From: Chthonobacter albigriseus
Lineage (GTDB): Bacteria; Pseudomonadota; Alphaproteobacteria; Rhizobiales; Pleomorphomonadaceae
Assembly: GCF_013839445.1 (NCBI RefSeq)
Contig: NZ_JACDIT010000012.1
Span: 1 to 64,000, forward strand
Direction: 5' to 3'
DNA length: 64,000 nucleotides
Position 1 is the first letter of the stretch, and every line of letters starts with the position of its first letter. The position numbers and the translations under genes were made by a program. This document shows, piece after piece, positions 16,136 through 24,490 of this stretch. The notes under the pieces are model-generated. The model saw only the letters and a program-made list of their open reading frames with translations, ran no database searches and was not told the origin of the DNA.

Positions 16136-17104
16136 CTAGGCATAGAGGTAGACGTGACAGAGCGTGCCGGCCGCCGCCAGGATTCGCGCATGCTCCCGGC
16201 CCGCATCGCCGAACGGCGAACGCCCGGAAACCAGCCCGTCGAGGCTGTCGTCGGCCAGAAGGCGGAGCGCCGTCTCCAGCCGCCGGCGGTGGTTCCAGCG
16301 CCGTGATCGGCCGACAGGCAGAAGGCCGACCTGCGACGACACCAGCCTCAGGCGGCGGGCGTGGAAGGCCGCTCCCAGCGGCACGGTCACCGGGCGATCC
16401 CCGTACCAGCTCGCCTCCACCACGAGCCCCTCCAGGCCGACCACCGCCAGCGCGCAGGCCAGTCCGGTCTCCGAGGCGCTCGCGTGGATCGCCACATCAG
16501 CGTCTCCTGGCAGCTCCTGCGGCGGGCGGAACTCCAGCCCCAGTGCCGCCGCGATGGCCGCCTTGCCAGCATCGATATCGGCGACAGTCACCTCCGTCCC
16601 CGGGATCGCCGCCGCCAGTCGCGCCGCCAGAAGCCCCACGACGCCGGCCCCGATCACCGCCACCCGGTCGCCCGGGGCGATTTGCGCGTCCCAGACGATG
16701 TTGAGCGCGGTCTCCATGTTGGCGGCCAGCACGGCGCGCTCGGCCGGCACGTCGTCAGGCACCGGCGTCACCGCGCCGGCCGGCACCACGAAGCGGTCCT
16801 GGTGCGGATGCAGCGCGAACACCATCCGCCCCCGCAGCGCCTCCGGACCCGCCTCCACCAGTCCCACGGCCGCGTAGCCGTACTTCACCGGAAACGGGAA
16901 CGCGCCGTCCTGGAACGGCGCGCGCATGCCGGTCCACTCGCTCTCCGGCACCCGGCCTTCCAGCACCAGCCGTTCCGTGCCGCGGCTGACGCCCGACGCG
17001 ATCGTGCGCACCACCACGTCGTCCGGCCCGCTCTCGCAGAGGGTCTCCCGCCGGATCTCCGCCCGGCCGGGTCCCGTGATCCACAACGCCGATGCTTCGC
17101 CCAT
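16136..17104 (-). CDS. Medium-chain dehydrogenase/reductase without zinc ligands (BchC-like)
   Basis: NAD(P)-dependent dehydrogenase of 322 residues in the MDR superfamily. The Rossmann loop GAGVVG is at 152-157. The positions that bind catalytic zinc in alcohol dehydrogenases are altered: the Cys of GxCGTD is Arg41 within SRGTE (40-44), and the GHE motif is GYAAVG (76-81). The SRGTE form recalls BchC, a bacteriochlorophyll enzyme, though no photosynthesis genes are present. It lies three bases after cytochrome b561 and upstream of the sugar genes. From memory, relatives of this protein often neighbour PTPS-like genes in alphaproteobacteria; that would tie it to the 10.7-kb operon. Confidence 0.75.
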   Translation of the reverse strand: MGEASALWITGPGRAEIRRETLCESGPDDVVVRTIASGVSRGTERLVLEGRVPESEWTGMRAPFQDGAFPFPVKYGYAAVGLVEAGPEALRGRMVFALHPHQDRFVVPAGAVTPVPDDVPAERAVLAANMETALNIVWDAQIAPGDRVAVIGAGVVGLLAARLAAAIPGTEVTVADIDAGKAAIAAALGLEFRPPQELPGDADVAIHASASETGLACALAVVGLEGLVVEASWYGDRPVTVPLGAAFHARRLRLVSSQVGLLPVGRSRRWNHRRRLETALRLLADDSLDGLVSGRSPFGDAGREHARILAAAGTLCHVYLYA

Positions 17105-17107
17105 CCC

Positions 17108-17647
17108 TCAAAGCATCCGGTAGAGCGTGGCGTCGCGCCGGAGCACGTGGTGGAACAACACGCCGCCGAGATGCAGCGCGAACAGCACCAGGATGGAATA
17201 GCCCACGACGATGTGCGCCTGTTTCAGAACCGCCCCCAGCGCCTCGTCCTTGCCCACCGGGCTCCACACCTCCACCAGCCCGAACCAATGGAACGGGAAG
17301 CCGAAGGCGTTGGTCATCAGGAAACCCAGCAGCGGCTGCGCGATCAGCGCCACGTAGAGCAGGGCGTGCACCACCGCCGCCGTCCTGGCGAAGATCGCCG
17401 GCATCGGCACCTCCGGCGGCGGCGGCCAGACCAGGCGGAACAGGAGCCGTGCCAGCATCAGCCAAAGCACAAGGAAACCAAAGCCCTCGTGCAGGAAGTA
17501 GAATCCGTTCTTGAAGTCGTCCTTCACGAACTTGATCACGAAACCGACCGGCCAGACCCCCAGCACCAGCGCCGCGACCGCCCAGTGGAGCAGGCGCGCG
17601 GTCGGTCGATAGCGGTCGACAGTAGGCAGCAGACTCGGCGCGACCAT
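17108..17647 (-). CDS. Cytochrome b561 family protein
   Basis: Four-helix di-haem b membrane protein of 179 residues that would move electrons from quinol to a periplasmic or membrane partner. Candidate haem histidines lie in or near helices: His21, His53, His94, His145 and His159. The helices span about 16-40, 52-72, 88-110 and 143-168. Length and layout match the bacterial CybB-like family. It stands at the head of a minus-strand run, three bases before the zinc-less dehydrogenase, so a redox partnership is plausible but not shown. Confidence 0.88.
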   Translation of the reverse strand: MVAPSLLPTVDRYRPTARLLHWAVAALVLGVWPVGFVIKFVKDDFKNGFYFLHEGFGFLVLWLMLARLLFRLVWPPPPEVPMPAIFARTAAVVHALLYVALIAQPLLGFLMTNAFGFPFHWFGLVEVWSPVGKDEALGAVLKQAHIVVGYSILVLFALHLGGVLFHHVLRRDATLYRML

Positions 17648-17706
17648 GCTCTTCCCCTCCGTTGAGCTGACAGGGAAGACTACACGAAAACACGCACCGA
17701 GGGGCA

Positions 17707-17727
17707 GGGGGAACGCGAAGCTCCCCC
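17707..17727 (-). terminator. Hairpin after the sugar-transport operon
   Basis: GGGGGA and TCCCCC form a six-pair stem around a nine-base loop just downstream of the Gfo/Idh gene on its strand. There is no T-run directly after it, so it is a weak intrinsic terminator or a 3'-end-protecting hairpin. Confidence 0.35.
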
Positions 17728-17738
17728 GCCGGCAAGCG

Positions 17739-18872
17739 TCAGCCCGGCCAGAGCGCCGCGGCGTCCTCCTCCGTCAGCACGGCCGGCTGCACGCAGGTCT
17801 CGGCCACCTCCACCACCCGGCCCTCGGTCGCTGCTTCCAGCGTCCCGAGCATCACGGCGAGCGTATGCAGCGCGAGATCGCCGGACGCCCGGTGCGGCCG
17901 CCCTTCGCGCAGGCCCGCCGCGAGGTCGGCGATGCCGACGCCGCGATAGTTCGCCAGCCGCGGCTCGGCCGCCGGCCAGTTGACCCGGCCCAGCGTCTCC
18001 CCGCCGACATCGATCGCCGTCCAGTCCCCGGCCGGTTCGGCCACGCTGATGACGCCGCCGAAGAAGTTGGGGTCCGGCACCCGGATCGAGGCTCGCGTCC
18101 CGTGCAGCTCGATCGGCAGTTGTCCGTGCGCCCACACGTCCCACGACGCCAGGAACACGACGTCGGCACCGTTCTCGAAGTGGTAGAGCGCGTTCACCGT
18201 GGTCAGCGTCTCAACGCTGATCGTCTGCCCGCGCATCGGCCCTTCCGAGGTCACGAGCCGTTCGCGCCGGCCGATCTGCCCGGTCGCGCGGATCGACTTG
18301 ATCGGGCCGAGCAGCGTCACCAGCGTGGCGATGTAATAGGGGCCCATGTCCAACACGGGCCCGCCGCCGGGCTTGAAGAAGAATTCCGGGTTCGGATGCC
18401 AGTGTTCCATGCCGCGGCCGAGCACGGTCGCCGTGCCCGTCACCACCGATCCGATCGCCCCGTCGTCGAACAGCCGCCGCGCCCGCTGCACGCCGGCGCC
18501 GAGGATGGTGTCCGGCGCCGAGCCCACCCGCAGCCCCTTGGCGGCCGCCGCCGCCACGATCGCCCGACCGTCGGCGAGCGAGGTCGCCAGCGGCTTCTCG
18601 CCGTAGACGTGCTTGCCCGCCTCGATTGCCCGGAGCGACACCTCCGCGTGCGCGGCCGGCACCGTCAGGTTCAGGATCAGGTCCACGTCGTCGCGCTTGA
18701 AGATGTCGTCCACCGGCACGGCCCGCACGCCGTGCTTCTCGCCCTGGGCGCGCGCGGCCTCGGGCTTCAGATCGGCCACGGCCGTCACCGCCGTGCCCCG
18801 GAAGCGCGGCAGGTTGGTCAGATAGATGTCGGAGATGTTGCCGCAGCCGACGATACCGATACGCAAGGTCAT
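17739..18872 (-). CDS. Gfo/Idh/MocA family sugar dehydrogenase
   Basis: NAD(P)-dependent oxidoreductase of 377 residues. The Rossmann domain starts with IGIVGCGNIS (5-14) and includes the family EKPLA at 92-96, whose Lys contacts cofactor and substrate. These enzymes oxidise a hydroxyl on a sugar, inositol or sugar glycoside. It is the last gene of the ABC transporter operon, ten bases after the isomerase. The pair isomerase plus Gfo/Idh suggests that the imported sugar is oxidised to a keto-sugar and then rearranged or split. The exact substrate is not known. Confidence 0.88.
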   Translation of the reverse strand: MTLRIGIVGCGNISDIYLTNLPRFRGTAVTAVADLKPEAARAQGEKHGVRAVPVDDIFKRDDVDLILNLTVPAAHAEVSLRAIEAGKHVYGEKPLATSLADGRAIVAAAAAKGLRVGSAPDTILGAGVQRARRLFDDGAIGSVVTGTATVLGRGMEHWHPNPEFFFKPGGGPVLDMGPYYIATLVTLLGPIKSIRATGQIGRRERLVTSEGPMRGQTISVETLTTVNALYHFENGADVVFLASWDVWAHGQLPIELHGTRASIRVPDPNFFGGVISVAEPAGDWTAIDVGGETLGRVNWPAAEPRLANYRGVGIADLAAGLREGRPHRASGDLALHTLAVMLGTLEAATEGRVVEVAETCVQPAVLTEEDAAALWPG

Positions 18873-18882
18873 CGCGTTCCCC

Positions 18883-19641
18883 TCAACCCTTGAAGCTCTT
18901 GATCGCGGCGGCGCTGCGGGCGGCGAACCGCTCGTAGTCCGACGGGTTGTCGTGCTCGGCGACCGTGATGCGCGCCGCGGTCTTCACCACGTCGGCCCAC
19001 AGCGCCGCCCACGGCACGACGCCGTCGCCGACGTCCGCCCATCCGTCCTCATCCGCATTCTGCCCGGCCGGCGCGATGTCCTTCACGTGCACCGACACGA
19101 TCCGGTCCGCGTATTCCCGCAGCCACTGCTGCGGATCGGCGCCCGCCCGCGCCACCCAGGCGACGTCCAGCTCCAGCATCACGGAGGGATGCGCCAGCAC
19201 GTGCCGGATCGGCATCGAGCCGTCGGGAAGCGCCACGAATTCGAAGTCGTGATTGTGCCAGGCGAGCGTGAAGCCGAGCGGCTTCAGCTTGTCCGCCACC
19301 GCGCCGAGCCGCTCACCGAGCGCGATCCAGCCCGCGGCGTCCGTCGGCCGCTGCTCCGGCGGTAGCCAGGGCGCCACCATGATCGAGATCCCGAGCGTGC
19401 GGGCGATCGCCACGGCCGCGTCCAGGTCCTTCTCCATCAGGTCCAGCGCGAAGTGTCCGCTCACGCAGGAGAGCCCGTTGGCGTCGAGCGCCGCCTTCAG
19501 CGCCGGAACGTCGCCGTAGACCGCGCTGAACGGCTCCACGTTGGTGTAGCCGAGCCGCGCCAGCGTCTTCAGTTGCGCCTCCAGCGGCGGGAAGTTGCGC
19601 GACGTGTAGAGCTGGTAGGAGAGGGTGTGTTCGAGTGCCAT
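18883..19641 (-). CDS. Sugar phosphate isomerase/epimerase (AP endonuclease 2-like TIM barrel)
   Basis: TIM-barrel enzyme of 252 residues of the xylose isomerase-like family. Metal-binding positions can be placed around FTLAWHNHDFEF, LELDVAW, VSVHVKD and ITVAEHD. Members act as isomerases, epimerases or keto-sugar hydrolases. It is translated between the transporter ATPase, 66 bases upstream, and the Gfo/Idh dehydrogenase, ten bases downstream, and probably handles the same carbohydrate. Confidence 0.85.
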   Translation of the reverse strand: MALEHTLSYQLYTSRNFPPLEAQLKTLARLGYTNVEPFSAVYGDVPALKAALDANGLSCVSGHFALDLMEKDLDAAVAIARTLGISIMVAPWLPPEQRPTDAAGWIALGERLGAVADKLKPLGFTLAWHNHDFEFVALPDGSMPIRHVLAHPSVMLELDVAWVARAGADPQQWLREYADRIVSVHVKDIAPAGQNADEDGWADVGDGVVPWAALWADVVKTAARITVAEHDNPSDYERFAARSAAAIKSFKG

Positions 19642-19707
19642 TTTGTTGTTGTCTCCCGATGGATTCCGATGCCGCCCGGATCTTTCCGGACCAGGTCGGA
19701 GGAAGGG

Positions 19708-20823
19708 TCAGAGCCGGTCGCCGCTCGCCTTGTCGAACAGCGACGCCCTGGTCAGGTCGAGCCCATAGGCGAACGGCTCGCCCACATGGAAGTGCTTCTC
19801 CGCGTCCACGCGCACGGTGATCGGCAGGCCGCCGAGCTCGCTCCACACGATCGTGTCCGCGCCCGTCGGCTCCAGCAGCGTGACCTTGTCGGTCACCCAG
19901 TGCCGCCGGTCCGCCTCCGGCTCCGGCGAAGCCCCGCCCACCGCGATATGTTCCGGCCGCACGCCCAGCGTCACGGGTCGTCCGGCTTCCGGCGCCGCGC
20001 CCGCGAAGCCGTAGCGGCCGAGCGGCACCACCGTCCCGTTGATGTTCACCGCCGGGCCGCCGTTCGCCGCCGTGATCGTCCCGTCCAGGAAGGTCATCGC
20101 CGGCGATCCCAGGAACCCCGCGACGAAGCGGTTCACCGGCCGGTTGTAGATCTCGTGCGGCGCATCGAGCTGCTGGATCACGCCGCCCTTCATCACCGCG
20201 ATCCGGTCGGCCAGCGTCATCGCCTCGATCTGGTCGTGAGTCACGTAGATCATCGTGTTGCCGAGGCTGTGGTGCAGCTTCTTGATCTCCACCCTGAGCT
20301 CCGCGCGCAGCTGCGCGTCGAGGTTGGAGAGCGGCTCGTCGAACAGGAACACGTCCACGTTCCGCACCAGCGCCCGTCCGATCGCAACCCGCTGCCGCTG
20401 GCCGCCGGAAAGCTGCCCCGGCTTGCGGTGAAGCAGCGGCTGGATCTGCAGGATGTCCGCCGCCCGCGCCACCCGCTTGTCGATCTCCGCCTTGTCCATG
20501 CCCGAGACGCGCAGTCCGAACGAGAGATTCCGCTCCACCGTCATCTGCGGATAGAGCGCGTAGGACTGGAACACCATGCCGATGCCGCGGTCCTTCGGCT
20601 CGGCCCAGGTCACGTTCTTGCCCTTGATGAAGATCCGCCCTTCGGTGATGTCGAGCAGCCCCGCAATGCAGTTGAGCAGCGTCGACTTTCCGCAGCCGGA
20701 CGGCCCGAGCAGCACCAGGAACTCGCCCTCCTGGATGTCCAGGTTGAGCTGCTTGAGGATCGTGAGCGTTCCGAAGCTCAGCGACAGGTCCTGCACGGAC
20801 ACGCTGACGTTATGCTTGTTCAT
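19708..20823 (-). CDS. Sugar ABC transporter ATP-binding protein (UgpC/MalK type)
   Basis: Cytoplasmic ATPase of 371 residues. Walker A GPSGCGKS is at 40-47, the signature LSGGQ at 138-142, Walker B VFLFDEP at 158-164 and the switch His196. From about residue 240 a C-terminal TOBE domain follows, as in MalK/UgpC/MsmK proteins, which can also bind regulators. It is the fourth gene of the transporter operon, six bases after the second permease gene. Confidence 0.95.
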   Translation of the reverse strand: MNKHNVSVSVQDLSLSFGTLTILKQLNLDIQEGEFLVLLGPSGCGKSTLLNCIAGLLDITEGRIFIKGKNVTWAEPKDRGIGMVFQSYALYPQMTVERNLSFGLRVSGMDKAEIDKRVARAADILQIQPLLHRKPGQLSGGQRQRVAIGRALVRNVDVFLFDEPLSNLDAQLRAELRVEIKKLHHSLGNTMIYVTHDQIEAMTLADRIAVMKGGVIQQLDAPHEIYNRPVNRFVAGFLGSPAMTFLDGTITAANGGPAVNINGTVVPLGRYGFAGAAPEAGRPVTLGVRPEHIAVGGASPEPEADRRHWVTDKVTLLEPTGADTIVWSELGGLPITVRVDAEKHFHVGEPFAYGLDLTRASLFDKASGDRL

Positions 20824-20829
20824 GTCGGA

Positions 20830-21720
20830 TCAACCTTTGACCGCGCCGGCGGCGATGCCGCGCACGAAATACCGGCCCGAGAGGAAGTAGATGATCAGCG
20901 GAACGGCCCCGGTGAGGATCGTCGCGGCCATGTTGACGTTGTATTCCTTCACGCCCTGCGTCGCGTTGACGATGTTGTTCAGCTGCACCGTCATCGGATA
21001 GTTCTCCGTACCGGCGAAGATCACGCCGAACAGGAAGTCGTTCCAGATGCCGGTGACCTGCAGGATCACTGCCACCACGAAGATCGGCAGCGACATCGGC
21101 GCCAGCACCTGCAGAAAGATCTGCCAGAACCCGGCTCCGTCCACCCGCGCCGCCTTGAACAGCTCCACAGGCAGCGCTGCGAAGTAGTTGCGGAACAGCA
21201 GCGTCAGGATCGGCATGCCGAAGATCGTGTGCACCACGATGATCGCGGTCAGTGTCCCGAAGATGCCGAGTTCGCGCATGATGATCACCAGCGGGTAGAG
21301 CATCACCTGGTAGGGAATGAACGAGCCGATGATCAGGATCGTGAAGAACACCTCCGAACCCTTGAACTTCCAGTTCGACAGCGCGTAGCCGTTCACCGAT
21401 GCAATGGCGATCGACACGATCACGCTTGGGATCAGGATCTTCATGGAGTTCCAGAACCCGACCTTCAGCCCCTCGCAGTAGAGGCCGGTGCAGGCGCTGT
21501 CCCAGGCGGTCACCCACGGCTGGAAGGTGATTTCCATCGGCGGCGAGAAGATGTTGCCGAGCCGGATCTCCGGCATGCCCTTCAGCGAGGTCACCACCAT
21601 CACGTAGAGCGGCAGCAGGTAGTAGACGGCCGCCACGAAGAGGCCGGCGTAGATCATGAAGCGGCTCGGCGAGAGCCTTCTCGGACGGGCGCCGCTCGGT
21701 TCGACAGACGTCACGGACAT
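20830..21720 (-). CDS. Carbohydrate ABC transporter permease (MalG type)
   Basis: Inner-membrane subunit of 296 residues with about six helices. The cytoplasmic EAA loop that docks the ATPase reads FKAARVDGAGFWQIF, ending in the usual LAPMSLP. The N-terminal ~20 residues are basic and polar. It pairs with the MalF-type permease 27 bases upstream to form the channel. Confidence 0.94.
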   Translation of the reverse strand: MSVTSVEPSGARPRRLSPSRFMIYAGLFVAAVYYLLPLYVMVVTSLKGMPEIRLGNIFSPPMEITFQPWVTAWDSACTGLYCEGLKVGFWNSMKILIPSVIVSIAIASVNGYALSNWKFKGSEVFFTILIIGSFIPYQVMLYPLVIIMRELGIFGTLTAIIVVHTIFGMPILTLLFRNYFAALPVELFKAARVDGAGFWQIFLQVLAPMSLPIFVVAVILQVTGIWNDFLFGVIFAGTENYPMTVQLNNIVNATQGVKEYNVNMAATILTGAVPLIIYFLSGRYFVRGIAAGAVKG

Positions 21721-21747
21721 GGGGATCCTCCGGGGGACGAGCGGCCG

Positions 21748-22641
21748 TCAGGCCCGCTTCTTCGGGCCGTATTCGATGTAGATCCAGGGGATCATGATGG
21801 TGATCACGACGATCAGCATGATCGTCGAGGCCGCAAGCCCCTGGCCAAGGTTCCCGCGCGAGAACATGAAGTCGTAGACGTATTTCGCCGGCACCTCCGA
21901 CGAGGCGCCCGGTCCGCCGTTGGTCATCGCGATGACGAGGTCGTAGAGGCGCACGATGCCCGACCCGATCAGCACCAGCGTCGTCACGAACACCGGCTTC
22001 ATCATCGGGATGATCACCGAGACGTAGACACGCCACGCCGGGATGCCCTCAACCCGCGAGGCCTTCCAGATCTCCTCGTCGACGCCCCTCAAGCCCGCCA
22101 GCATGATCGCCATGACAAGCCCGGTTCCCTGCCAAAGCCCGGCGATCAGCAGCGCGTAGATCACCGTGTTGCGGTCGGAGAGGGGGGCGAAGCTGAACGT
22201 CTCGAACCCCAGGCCCCGCACCACGTGCTCGATGCCGAACGTCGGGTTCAGGATCCACTGCCACACCAGCCCGGTCACGATGAACGACAGCGCGAAGGGA
22301 TAGAGGAAGATCGTCCGGAACACGTTCTCGAACCGCACCTTCTGGTCCAGCAGCGCGGCGAGCAGGAAGCCCATCGTCAGCGAGAAGAAGATCGAGAACA
22401 CGCCGTAGATGGCGATGTTCTTCAAGGACACGATCCAGCGGGAGGTCTTGAACAGACGCTCGTACTGCGCAAGCCCGACGAATTCGTTGACCGGAAGCGA
22501 GTTCGAACTGGTGAAGGAGTAGCCGATCGACCAGATCGAGCACCCCACGAAAACCACCAGGGCGGTCAGGATCATCGGCACGGCCGCGATCTTGGCGTTG
22601 AGATTCCGGGTGAGACCCGAAGGCCGGCGATCGCCGCTCAT
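21748..22641 (-). CDS. Sugar ABC transporter permease (MalF type)
   Basis: Inner-membrane subunit of 297 residues, about six helices. The EAA loop reads WKASRVEGIPAWRVYV followed by IIPMMKP. I chose the ATG at 22641 (MSGDRRPSG), since the longer open frame reaches back into the hairpin-containing gap after the binding-protein gene. It lacks the large periplasmic P2 insertion of enterobacterial MalF. Confidence 0.93.
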   Translation of the reverse strand: MSGDRRPSGLTRNLNAKIAAVPMILTALVVFVGCSIWSIGYSFTSSNSLPVNEFVGLAQYERLFKTSRWIVSLKNIAIYGVFSIFFSLTMGFLLAALLDQKVRFENVFRTIFLYPFALSFIVTGLVWQWILNPTFGIEHVVRGLGFETFSFAPLSDRNTVIYALLIAGLWQGTGLVMAIMLAGLRGVDEEIWKASRVEGIPAWRVYVSVIIPMMKPVFVTTLVLIGSGIVRLYDLVIAMTNGGPGASSEVPAKYVYDFMFSRGNLGQGLAASTIMLIVVITIMIPWIYIEYGPKKRA

Positions 22642-22692
22642 GGCTTCGCTCCATCCCTGCTCATGGCATGCGGCGTGGCCGGCGCGCCGCCT

Positions 22693-22726
22693 GTCCTTCC
22701 GCCAGGGCAAACCTAGGCGGAAGGAC
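22693..22726. promoter_or_regulatory. Strong hairpin between binding-protein and permease genes
   Basis: A perfect 11-bp stem (GTCCTTCCGCC at 22693-22703 paired with 22716-22726) encloses a 12-base loop. It sits in the 134-base gap after the substrate-binding protein gene. In comparable transport operons (malE-malF is the classic case) such structures keep the binding-protein mRNA abundant relative to the permease mRNA. No T-run follows, so it is not a simple terminator. Confidence 0.65.
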
Positions 22727-22775
22727 GTCTGCGGCCGGCCACGGGTTGGTCAGCCCCTCCCGGGGAAGGGAAGCA

Positions 22776-24011
22776 TCACTTCGCGGAGGCGATGATCTCG
22801 GAGAACTTCTCCAGCGCCTCGTCCACGGTCATCTCGGGCGCGGAGAAGAACTCCGCCGCGAGATCCTGGATCTGGCCCTGGGTATCCGAGGAGAGCAGCT
22901 GCTCGTTGGACGGCAGCACGGCGCCTTCCTTGGCCAGGATCGCGATGCCCTTCTGCATGCAGGCGTTGGCGGCGGCCATGTCGATGTCGCCGCGGATCGG
23001 CAGCGAGCCCTTCTTCAGGTTGAAGGCGACCTGGACTTCCTTGGAGACCAGCAGGCTGGCCAGCTTCAGCTGCGCTTCGGTCACCGCCGGGTCGCTGTTC
23101 TTGGGGAAGTAGAAGGCGTCGCCGCCGGTATCCAGGATCTCCTTCTCGCCGAGGCCGGGAAGGCAGTCGTAGTCCGTGCCGGCGACCTTGCCGGCCAGGC
23201 CGAACTCGCCCTGCGCCCAGTCACCCATGATCTGCGCGCCGGCCTTGCCGGTCAGCACCAGGCCGGTCGCCTCGTTCCACTGCCGGCCGACGAAGCCGGG
23301 ATCGGCGAACGAGCGGGCGGCTTCCATGCCTTCCCAGACCTTGCGCATCTCCGGGCCCTTGGCCGCCTCGGCGTCCTTGTCGCGGGCGATCTTCAGGAAC
23401 AGGTCGCTGCCGCCGAGCGCCACGGTGAGCACGTTGCGGATGCCTTCCACCTGCCAGCCGTCGCCGGTCGCCAGCGGAATGAACCCCTTCTCCTTCAGCT
23501 TCGGCGCTGCTGCGACGAACTCGGTCCAGGACTTCGGCGGCTCCACGCCGGCTTCCTTGAACACGTTCGGGTTGGTCCACATCCACTGCCAGGAGTGGAT
23601 GTTGATCGGCACGCAGTAGACCTTGCCCTCGTACATGCAGGCGTCGAGCAGCTTGGACGGACGGATGAAGTCCTTCCAGCCTTCCTTCTCGGCCAGCTCG
23701 GTCAGGTCGGTCATCAGGCCGGCCTTGATCAGGTCCTCGGCGTCGCGGCCGGTGTTCAGCTGCGTGGCGCCCATCGGGTTGCCGCCGGTGATGCGGCTGA
23801 TGATGATCGGGCGCGCGGTGTCGCCGGAACCGGCGATCGCGCTGTCCTTCCAGGTGCCGCCGGCGGCGGTGAACGAGTCGGCCAGAACCTTCACGGCGGC
23901 GGCTTCACCGCCGGACGTCCACCAGTGGGTGACCTCCAGGTCGGTTGCAGACGCGGGGGCTCCGACGAGAAGCGCGGTGCTGGTGGCGAGGGCTGCAATG
24001 AGTGAACGCAT
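22776..24011 (-). CDS. Sugar ABC transporter substrate-binding protein (glucose/mannose-like)
   Basis: Periplasmic solute-binding protein of 411 residues, family 1. Residues 1-22 form a signal peptide ending ASA. The mature start contains VTHWWTSGGEAAAV and GGTWKDSAIAG, patterns I recognise from GtsA/glucose-mannose binding proteins, so a hexose is the likely ligand; this is similarity by memory. It is first in the operon and has its own long control region with palindromic operators. Confidence 0.9.
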   Translation of the reverse strand: MRSLIAALATSTALLVGAPASATDLEVTHWWTSGGEAAAVKVLADSFTAAGGTWKDSAIAGSGDTARPIIISRITGGNPMGATQLNTGRDAEDLIKAGLMTDLTELAEKEGWKDFIRPSKLLDACMYEGKVYCVPINIHSWQWMWTNPNVFKEAGVEPPKSWTEFVAAAPKLKEKGFIPLATGDGWQVEGIRNVLTVALGGSDLFLKIARDKDAEAAKGPEMRKVWEGMEAARSFADPGFVGRQWNEATGLVLTGKAGAQIMGDWAQGEFGLAGKVAGTDYDCLPGLGEKEILDTGGDAFYFPKNSDPAVTEAQLKLASLLVSKEVQVAFNLKKGSLPIRGDIDMAAANACMQKGIAILAKEGAVLPSNEQLLSSDTQGQIQDLAAEFFSAPEMTVDEALEKFSEIIASAK

Positions 24012-24490
24012 GATGGTTTCCTTCTCCTCCGGATTGTTGTCGCTCCGCTTGCCGGGACGTTGAGGACGTGCCGTTGCGGGAGTCCGTTTTTGCCGAGAGG
24101 GCAGGGGCAGGCCCCCAGCCTCACCGGACGATGGCCGATGTCGCCGCAGCCGCCCAAGGGGGGCTGCGCCGTCGGGCCTGATGATCAGGATTCAGCGGGA
24201 CGATGTTGCCACATTGGAAAGCCACTCGGACGGTTCGCGCAGATGGCGAATCTTGACGTGGTCCATGCGGTCCTCCCGACGTTTTTCTTCCAAGCCGCGG
24301 CACTCCCTCCGCGGACTTCAATCGATTGATGTAATCGATTACATAAATGGTACACCTGTGGCTTTCCGCTGGCAAGGGTTTTCTGCGCGATCCGAAAATA
24401 GTCGTAAAGAGCCGGAAGACGTCACAGTTTCGCCAACCGGGCGGCGGCGTTGCGCTAAGATGCGGGAATCGGCGGCGACGGGGGTGGTCA
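24012..24490. promoter_or_regulatory. 479-bp divergent control region of the sugar operon and its LacI regulator
   Basis: No gene is supported here; the open frames that cross it are poor and overlap both neighbours. The middle part near 24300-24360 is AT-rich and contains two palindromic operator candidates. Promoters for the ABC operon (leftward) and the lacI-type gene (rightward) must both lie in it. Confidence 0.5.
24318..24344. promoter_or_regulatory. Two tandem LacI-type operators sharing an AATCGATT core
   Basis: TCAATCGATTGA at 24318-24329 and ATGTAATCGATTACAT at 24329-24344 are each perfect palindromes with a central CG, as LacI-family operators have. Their centres are 13 bp apart. 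They lie about 150 bases before the lacI-type start and about 310 bases before the binding-protein start. Very probably they are the sites of the adjacent regulator. Confidence 0.75.

Noticed and set aside
19453-22716. A plus-strand open frame of 1087 codons over the sugar transporter genes
   Set aside because: It is antisense to four well-identified genes (isomerase, ATPase, two permeases), has the His/Arg/Asp/Glu-rich composition typical of antisense reading in GC-rich DNA, and matches no fold I know.
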